Source: Bacillota bacterium (lineage in GTDB: Bacteria > Bacillota > Clostridia > Tissierellales > Peptoniphilaceae). Taken from it: a stretch of 64,000 bases of DNA. How positions within the stretch are numbered: the first letter of the stretch is position 1; every line of letters begins with the position of its first letter. The notes under the pieces were generated by a model. The model searched no databases. It was not told the DNA's origin and was given only the letters and a program-made list of their open reading frames with translations. Both the position numbers and the translations under genes were made by a program. Shown here in pieces: positions 59,064-64,000 of this stretch. The DNA lies in contig JAEZWM010000017.1 of assembly GCA_023443025.1 (NCBI GenBank), positions 1-64,000 on the forward strand, given 5' to 3'.

Positions 59064-59996
59064 CTATACTTTTTCTGCTACTCTCAGTTTTGCAGACCTG
59101 GAGCGCGGATTTTGTCTTTGCTCTTTAGTCGATGCAATTATCGGTTTTCTATTTATTAATTTCAGCTTCTGTACATGGTTACATACACATACCGGAAAGT
59201 CGCTTGGACAGATGCATCCTGTTGTCAGTTCTCTAAAAATATTTTTAACAATGCGATCCTCCAATGAGTGAAATGTTATAACAGCAATTCTACCACCCGG
59301 CTTTAGTTTATCAACTAATTTTGGAATAGCCTCTGAAAGCACATCAAGCTCTCTGTTAACTTCTATTCTAACTGCTTGAAAAACTCTTTTTGCAGGATGT
59401 CCTGACTTAGAGCGTACTGAAGCAGGGATTGCTCTATCGATAACCTCAACGAGATCCATAGTTGTTTTAATGGGTTTTAGCTTTCTTTGTTCAACTATGA
59501 ACTCCGCAATTCTTCTCCCCCATTTTTCTTCTCCAAATTTCCAGAAGATATCTTCAAGCTCATCTTTGGTATACTCGTTTATGACATAGTCTGCTGAAAA
59601 TCTACTACGTTTATCCATCCTCATATCTAATGGCGCATTCATTCTATATGAGAAGCCTCTTGATCCTTTATCTATTTGATAGGACGATACACCTATGTCC
59701 ATTAGCACACCATCGATTTTCCCTACTCCTAGCTCTTCTAAAATTTCAGCGGCACTTTCGAAATTTGTACGTACGGGAATAAATCTTTCTCCGTAATCAC
59801 GTAATTTTTCAGTTGAATAGTCAATTGCATCTTGATCTTGGTCTATTCCTATTAGGATTCCGGTGTCTAATAGTTTTAAAATCTCACTTGAATGACCTGC
59901 CCCGCCTAGAGTGCAGTCAAGGTATATGCCGCCATGTTTTATATTTAGTCCTTCTATTGTTTCATCCAGCAATACCGGAATATGATTGAAAGTCAT
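59064..59996 (-). CDS. rsmH: 16S rRNA (cytosine1402-N4)-methyltransferase
   Basis: RsmH (MraW), 310 aa, methylates N4 of C1402 in the P site of 16S rRNA. HIPVLLDETIEGL, SAM loop YLDCTLGGAGHSSEIL, GVLMDIGVSSYQID, and a C-terminal VITFHSLEDRIVK plus a Cys-rich stretch (CICPSDFPVCVCN). AGGAGG lies 6 nt before the ATG. It is 9 bp after mraZ. Confidence 0.97.
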   Translation of the reverse strand: MTFNHIPVLLDETIEGLNIKHGGIYLDCTLGGAGHSSEILKLLDTGILIGIDQDQDAIDYSTEKLRDYGERFIPVRTNFESAAEILEELGVGKIDGVLMDIGVSSYQIDKGSRGFSYRMNAPLDMRMDKRSRFSADYVINEYTKDELEDIFWKFGEEKWGRRIAEFIVEQRKLKPIKTTMDLVEVIDRAIPASVRSKSGHPAKRVFQAVRIEVNRELDVLSEAIPKLVDKLKPGGRIAVITFHSLEDRIVKNIFRELTTGCICPSDFPVCVCNHVQKLKLINRKPIIASTKEQRQNPRSRSAKLRVAEKV

Positions 59997-60005
59997 TTTG
60001 ACCTC

Positions 60006-60440
60006 CTAAAGATTTAAATCAACCATTTTTTCTGTTAGCCTTTCATAGTTAAGGAAGTCATCGTCATTGTAATTCTCCCAATTTTCCTTAGACCAGATTT
60101 CAATACGCTTTGCGACACCTATTATATAAACCTCTTTATCAAGCTTAGCATATTCTCTTAAATTTGAAGGGATTAGTATTCTCCCCTGTTTGTCTGTCTC
60201 CATAGCACTAGCTCCTGCGTAAAAAAGCCTAGCAAAGCCCCTAGCTTCTTTACGAGATAATTGATTCATAGAATTTATTTTAACTGCTAAATCATCCCAT
60301 TCATCATTGTCGAAGATAAATAAACAGTTTTCCATCCCTTTTGTGACATAGAAAGTAGATCCCAAGTCGTCTCTAAACTTGGAAGGCATTATAACTCTTC
60401 CTTTTGCATCCATGCTATGTTGGTATTCACCTATAAACAT
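60006..60440 (-). CDS. mraZ: Transcriptional regulator MraZ
   Basis: MraZ, 144 aa, a double AbrB-like-fold protein forming rings. It represses the dcw operon by binding GTGG repeats. Two repeats of the fold: GEYQHSMDAKGRVIMPSKFR and METDKQGRILIPSNLREYA. The ATG at 60440 (MFIGEYQ) is the family start, with AGAGG 8 nt upstream. An in-frame GTG nine codons earlier would lie within the operator. Confidence 0.96.
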   Translation of the reverse strand: MFIGEYQHSMDAKGRVIMPSKFRDDLGSTFYVTKGMENCLFIFDNDEWDDLAVKINSMNQLSRKEARGFARLFYAGASAMETDKQGRILIPSNLREYAKLDKEVYIIGVAKRIEIWSKENWENYNDDDFLNYERLTEKMVDLNL

Positions 60441-60463
60441 AGAATCGCCTCTTTCATATTCAA

Positions 60464-60487
60464 CCACTTTCCACCACTTTTTACCAC
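60464..60487 (-). promoter_or_regulatory. MraZ operator: three GTGG boxes
   Basis: GTGG boxes at 60464-60467, 60474-60477 and 60484-60487 with exact 10-bp spacing, just downstream of the -10 box. This is the known MraZ-binding arrangement and implies autoregulation. Confidence 0.9.
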
Positions 60488-60495
60488 TTACATAT

Positions 60496-60524
60496 ATATT
60501 ACCCTAAATTTCGGATTAATTCAA
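60496..60524 (-). promoter_or_regulatory. Promoter of the dcw cluster
   Basis: TTGAAT (60519-60524), 17-bp spacer, TAATAT (60496-60501). The GTGG boxes cover the region of the predicted start site. Confidence 0.75.
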
Positions 60525-60560
60525 GCTTTTTTTACTTTATTAAGTTAAAATATTCCAAAC

Positions 60561-60591
60561 AAAAAAAGCCTAAATCATCGCGATTTAAGCT
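60561..60591 (-). terminator. Terminator after lgt
   Basis: A 10-bp stem (60567-60576/60582-60591, one wobble), 5-nt loop and seven T on the minus strand (60561-60567). Confidence 0.88.
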
Positions 60592-60634
60592 TTTTTATAA
60601 AATTAATTCTTAAAATGGTTAAAAGTGGGAGATT

Positions 60635-61387
60635 TTATTTAATTTCTTTTTGTTTTTCTTTATAGAATATCCATATAAAAATCCCAATCAGTATTCCAAT
60701 AATACTTACAATTTGTGAAATCCTTAAACCTAAAAAATAAAGACTGTCTGTTCTAAGTCCTTCAACGAAAAACCTCAAAACCCCATAAAGAATTAGGTAT
60801 AGTGCAGCCACCTGTCCACTCTTCTTTTGAAATTTCCTTGCAAATATATATAAAAACACAAATATAAGTGCATCACCTACTGATTCATATAAAAAAGTAG
60901 GGTGGTAACCAACTCCGTCTATGACTACTGCCCATGGTAAATCAGTTTCATAACCATGTGCTTCCTGATTAATGAAATTCCCCCATCTCCCTATGGCCTG
61001 GCCAAGTGCCAACGATGGCGCAGTTATATCTGCTAGCTTTAAAAAAGAGACCTTCTTAATTTTAGCCATAACGTAAGCCGTCACATATGCGGCAATTATT
61101 CCTCCGTATATAGCCAGCCCGCCACCTCGTATATTAAATATTTGAAGTGGATTGTCTTTGAAATAAGACCACTGAAAAATAACATAATAGATTCTTGCAC
61201 CAACTATGGAAAGCGGCAATGCCCAAATTAGTATATCCATAAGTGTATCTGTGCTAAAACCTCTTCTTTTTGCATCCCTTTCTGCTAAAAATATTCCAAG
61301 TAGCATCCCTGTTCCTATAAGGATGGCATACCACATAATATCAATTCCAAAAATCGTAAAAGCGACTCTATCAACTCTTGGCGTCAT
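60635..61387 (-). CDS. lgt: Prolipoprotein diacylglyceryl transferase
   Basis: Membrane enzyme (about seven helices, 250 aa) that transfers diacylglycerol from phosphatidylglycerol to the lipobox Cys of prelipoproteins. Signature GRWGNFINQEAHG and the essential Arg/Tyr regions (RIYYVIFQWSYF; PTFLYESVGD; RFFVEGLRTDSL). It overlaps the lit-like gene by 17 bp, and AGAGAGG lies before the ATG. lspA is not in the window. Confidence 0.97.
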   Translation of the reverse strand: MTPRVDRVAFTIFGIDIMWYAILIGTGMLLGIFLAERDAKRRGFSTDTLMDILIWALPLSIVGARIYYVIFQWSYFKDNPLQIFNIRGGGLAIYGGIIAAYVTAYVMAKIKKVSFLKLADITAPSLALGQAIGRWGNFINQEAHGYETDLPWAVVIDGVGYHPTFLYESVGDALIFVFLYIFARKFQKKSGQVAALYLILYGVLRFFVEGLRTDSLYFLGLRISQIVSIIGILIGIFIWIFYKEKQKEIK

Positions 61388-62036
61388 CTCTTAAACCTCT
61401 CTTTTTAAAAATTCTCCTTGCAATTAACACTGCCAGATGCACTAACAAGAGCATAGATATATACGTTACCACAATTTTGATTGTCAATTGATTGAAAAAA
61501 CCTTCAGGTAACATTCTTATCATCATGTCAGTCTCGGGATTTAGCATCCATAAATCATTATCAAAAAAGATATGATGAAATTTGACAAAACTCTCTGAAA
61601 AACTGGTTAGTGTTAAGATAAATACCATTAAACTAATTACCCAAATCCCTATCATCGAAAAATTCATATATCTAAAGGATCCTAAAATTCCATATTTATA
61701 AAATGTATATCCTACGAGTATAAATAATAGAACTGTGCATATATTTCTTATTATCGTTCCATTTAAAAACAGAACATATACATCTTCCATATGAGCTATT
61801 TCTCTTTCGTTATAGTGAGGTTCTAAAAGCTTATTGTCTCCCTTTTTTAGGTAGTCAATTAAATCTGATGTAACCACATCTAATTCCGACTGAGTTATTC
61901 CTGCAGCTTCAGATAGATTGTGTTTTAGTTGATATGATTTATAATTGTTTTGATTATATGATATTAACTCTACACTCGTTAATAAAACTGACAAAGCAAG
62001 CATAATCGCAATAAGTGTAAAAATTATCTTTTTCAA
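61371..62036 (-). CDS. lit: Lit-type lipoprotein intramolecular transacylase (TIGR01906/DUF1461)
   Basis: Membrane protein of the TIGR01906/DUF1461 family, 221 aa with four helices (about 4-22, 98-115, 127-145, 185-207). Enterococcus Lit of this family moves an acyl chain from the diacylglyceryl group to the alpha-amino end, making lyso-form lipoproteins. The two conserved His are visible: His82 in AHMEDVYVLF and His154/155 in FVKFHHIFFDNDLWMLNP. The TTG start follows GGAGAG and the yebC stop directly. Overlap with lgt puts two steps of lipoprotein acylation in one operon. Family and role are recalled, not computed. Confidence 0.85.
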   Translation of the reverse strand: MKKIIFTLIAIMLALSVLLTSVELISYNQNNYKSYQLKHNLSEAAGITQSELDVVTSDLIDYLKKGDNKLLEPHYNEREIAHMEDVYVLFLNGTIIRNICTVLLFILVGYTFYKYGILGSFRYMNFSMIGIWVISLMVFILTLTSFSESFVKFHHIFFDNDLWMLNPETDMMIRMLPEGFFNQLTIKIVVTYISMLLLVHLAVLIARRIFKKRGLRDDAKS

Positions 62037-62774
62037 TTATTCTTCGCTCTCCGGTTCGTTCCAATTATGATATACGTCTTGTACATCGTCGTTATCATCC
62101 AGAATATCGATTAGCTTCTCCATGTTTTTTATATTATCATCACTATTTATATCGTTGTAATTAGATGGTATATAGTAAAGTTCTGCCTTTATAAATTCTC
62201 TGCCATTTTCCAGTAGATTATCCCTTACGATTGAAAAGTCTTCAGTTGATGTTATTATTTCAAAAATTCCATCTTCGGATGTAAAGTCCTCAGCCCCTGC
62301 TTCAAGAGCTTCCATCATCATTTCCTCTTCGTCAATGGATTCACCGTCCATAACTAATAGCCCCTTTCTTTCAAACATATAAGAGACTGATCCTGTCTGT
62401 CCTAGATTTCCTCCGTATTTATCAAATGCGTGCCTAACTTCAGATGCCGTTCTATTTCTGTTATCTGTAAGACAACTAACCATGACAGCAGTTCCTTCAG
62501 GCCCATAACCTTCATAGATCACTTCTTCAAAGTTATCAGACTCACTATCACCTGCTGCTTTTTTTAATGCCCTTTCAATATTATCGTTGGGCATATTTTC
62601 TGCTTTTGCTTTTTCAATAGCTGTTTTTAGTGATGCATTGTACTCAGGATCCGGTCCACCTTCCTTAACAGCTACGATTATCATCCTTGCAAGTTTAGTG
62701 AAAATCTTACCACGCTTTGCATCTTCCTTGCCTTTTTTATTTTTAATAGTACTCCATTTATTATGTCCTGCCAT
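62037..62774 (-). CDS. yebC: YebC/TACO1 family protein
   Basis: YebC-family protein, 245 aa. Long described as a transcriptional regulator; recent work on the family supports a role in translation of proline stretches. MAGHNKWSTIKNKKGKEDAKRGKIFTKLAR is the hallmark N-terminus, read in pieces, followed by NMPNDNIERALKKAAG and EVIYEGYGPEGTAVMV. AAAGGAG precedes the ATG. It is followed at once by the lit-like gene. Confidence 0.96.
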   Translation of the reverse strand: MAGHNKWSTIKNKKGKEDAKRGKIFTKLARMIIVAVKEGGPDPEYNASLKTAIEKAKAENMPNDNIERALKKAAGDSESDNFEEVIYEGYGPEGTAVMVSCLTDNRNRTASEVRHAFDKYGGNLGQTGSVSYMFERKGLLVMDGESIDEEEMMMEALEAGAEDFTSEDGIFEIITSTEDFSIVRDNLLENGREFIKAELYYIPSNYNDINSDDNIKNMEKLIDILDDNDDVQDVYHNWNEPESEE

Positions 62775-62786
62775 ATTGATGCTCCT

Positions 62787-63428
62787 TTAAAATAATATTT
62801 TGCCGTTTAGCACTGATAAATACTCTTCATCAATGATTTCGTTATGAATATTTCCACTAGTCAGTTCAAGTAGATCATCTATTAAACTCTGATGCTTATC
62901 GACTGAGATATAAATAATAATATCTACATCCTGTAAAAATATTTTTTCTACAATATCTACACCATTACCAATTAAATAATTTTCAATGATTCCCAGATTT
63001 GTATAATCAAGTTTTAATTTTACTTTGTAATGTAGGACTTTGTCAACAACTAGTGCATTATCAAGTGCAATTTTACATCCGGCGGTATATGCCCTTACCA
63101 GACCGCCCTTACCCAATAAAATTCCTCCAAAGTACCTTGTTACAACCACACAAAGGTTTTGAAGTTCTTCATTTATCAAGGTCGTAAGAATAGGCATTCC
63201 AGCTGTATGAGACGGTTCTCCATCATCAGAAAAGCGTTGTATGTTTTTACCAATGATATATGCATAGCAGTTATGCGTTGCTGTTTTATGAATTGATTTT
63301 ATATCTTCCACAAATCCTATTGCCTCTTCTTCTGTTTCTACAGGTTTGCAGTAACCAATAAACCTTGATTTATCGATTATTATTTCATCTTCCCCGTATT
63401 TATGCACGGATTTATAGCTTTCAGTCAT
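62787..63428 (-). CDS. YigZ/IMPACT family protein
   Basis: UPF0029/IMPACT (YigZ) family protein, 213 aa. N-terminal Impact domain with KSRFIGYCKPVETEEEA, HNCYAYIIG, FSDDGEPSHTAGMPIL and VVTRYFGGILLGKGGLVRAY, then a small DUF1949 C-terminal domain (EF-G domain V-like fold). Cellular function unclear; ribosome or GTPase contact is suggested by the fold. Its start overlaps the hflX end by 8 bp. Confidence 0.93.
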   Translation of the reverse strand: MTESYKSVHKYGEDEIIIDKSRFIGYCKPVETEEEAIGFVEDIKSIHKTATHNCYAYIIGKNIQRFSDDGEPSHTAGMPILTTLINEELQNLCVVVTRYFGGILLGKGGLVRAYTAGCKIALDNALVVDKVLHYKVKLKLDYTNLGIIENYLIGNGVDIVEKIFLQDVDIIIYISVDKHQSLIDDLLELTSGNIHNEIIDEEYLSVLNGKILF

Positions 63429-64000
63429 CTTTTACCACAAACCTTTCAAATATATGTGAATCTTCAGGACTGTACTTGACATACATTTTAATACCATCCT
63501 CAGTCATAATCCTTTTGCTAGTATTGTAATTATCTATAATAAAATTAGTAGTAGAAGGGTCATTATATGGTATGAGTATCTTTTCTTCAATCAAATCAGC
63601 ATTTAAGATTTCATTAATTGCTGTTAAAAGTACTTTTATACCATCATCGTCAAGGGCTGATATAAAGATAGATTTCTCAGATTTGCTATCTGCATTTATA
63701 AGTAGAGAATCTTTAACCATATCCATCTTATTATAGACTTTAATAACAGGAATATGTCCAACTTCAAGATCAGCTATTGTCTCGTTAATCGCCTGCTTTT
63801 GTCTTTCAAGGTTTTCACTTGAGGCATCGAGGACGACAAGTATTAGGTCTGCATATCTAATCTCTTCTAAAGTACTTTTAAATGCTTCGATCAAGTTTAC
63901 CGGAATATCTCTTATTAGACCAACGGTATCTGCCAGAATAAAAGAATTTTGATCTTTCGGACTTATTCTTACATGTCTGGTATCTAAAGTTGCAAATAAT
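63421..64000 (-). CDS. hflX: GTPase HflX (partial, 5' end outside the window)
   Basis: C-terminal ~193 residues of HflX, a ribosome-associated GTPase that splits stalled ribosomes. The reading frame is open to the right edge. Visible there are LFATLDTRHVRISPKDQN, the G3 motif ADTVGLIRDIP, then EAFKSTLEEIRYADLILVV, G4 YNKMD and the G5-like ISALDDDG, followed by the HflX C-terminal domain. The G1 loop lies beyond the window. It should not be read as a short protein starting at 63894. Confidence 0.92.
   Translation of the reverse strand, partial: LFATLDTRHVRISPKDQNSFILADTVGLIRDIPVNLIEAFKSTLEEIRYADLILVVLDASSENLERQKQAINETIADLEVGHIPVIKVYNKMDMVKDSLLINADSKSEKSIFISALDDDGIKVLLTAINEILNADLIEEKILIPYNDPSTTNFIIDNYNTSKRIMTEDGIKMYVKYSPEDSHIFERFVVKDD

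Noticed and set aside
63421..63894. A complete 157-aa protein starting at 63894
   Set aside because: The frame is open to the window edge and reads HflX G-domain sequence upstream (ADTVGLIRDIP), so this is a partial hflX.
1..64000. CRISPR arrays, tRNA or rRNA genes, insertion sequences, prophage
   Set aside because: No regularly spaced repeats, cloverleaf-like sequences with CCA ends, transposase or phage genes seen on either strand.

Overview
The window is a low-GC, gene-dense stretch of a Gram-positive chromosome. Every gene I can support lies on the minus strand, so the region reads right to left. SCIFF with its radical-SAM maturase, two T-box leaders, RelA/SpoT, RNase J, IreB, RuvX and an L20-type infC leader point to an anaerobic member of the Clostridia/Tissierellia (for example a Peptoniphilus- or Anaerococcus-like coccus). 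I cannot fix the genus from sequence alone. There are no rRNA, tRNA, CRISPR, prophage or IS features, and nearly everything is core genome.

Layout in direction of transcription (right to left). (1) 64000-60560: hflX (cut by the window edge), yigZ, yebC, a Lit-type lipoprotein transacylase and lgt, closed by a terminator. (2) 60525-49010: a compact division/wall (dcw) cluster, mraZ-rsmH-ftsL-pbp(PASTA)-mraY-murD-ftsW-murG-divIB, opened by an MraZ operator of three GTGG boxes 10 bp apart. A terminator and a new promoter follow, then ftsZ-nrdR-rarA. (3) 47675-45542: a duplicated DUF1538 membrane protein overlapping a protein made of two fused PII-like domains. (4) 45515-40405: an Asn T-box driving asnS-eamA-leuS. 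(5) 40390-35770: a persulfide-dioxygenase/rhodanese (CstB-like) protein, an SDR-type threonine dehydrogenase and iscR-iscS-iscU. (6) 35756-25436: a long operon, AI-2E permease-alaS-ireB-aldo/keto reductase-ruvX-DUF1292-fur-rnjA-ylbF-trmR-trhP. (7) 25407-17878: rplS (with leader), rbgA-rnhB-yraN, a small unknown gene, then comM-dprA-topA. (8) 17709-16075: a zinc-phospholipase-C-like gene and an unrecognised 241-aa gene, each with its own terminator. (9) 16059-4121: ruvC-ruvA-ruvB-queA-tgt-yajC-scfA-scfB-lapA-recJ-relA-dtd-MBL hydrolase. (10) 4094-1461: a T-box-controlled amino-acid ABC transporter (probably a cationic amino acid). (11) 1448-131: infC-rpmI-rplT behind an attenuated leader, in which infC appears to start at a rare AUA codon.

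The genes serve translation and its quality control (ribosomal proteins, aminoacyl-tRNA synthetases, tRNA modification, Dtd, RelA), Holliday-junction and recombination functions (RuvABC, RecJ, DprA, RarA), cell division and wall synthesis, and Fe-S and sulfur handling. The items I would look at first are the DUF1538/tandem-PII pair, the lit-lgt pair, the AUA-start infC leader, the asnS-T-box operon that also carries leuS and a DMT permease, and several promoters whose -35/-10 spacer is an inverted repeat. Many start codons were re-chosen on ribosome-binding-site grounds, and the reasons are given entry by entry.
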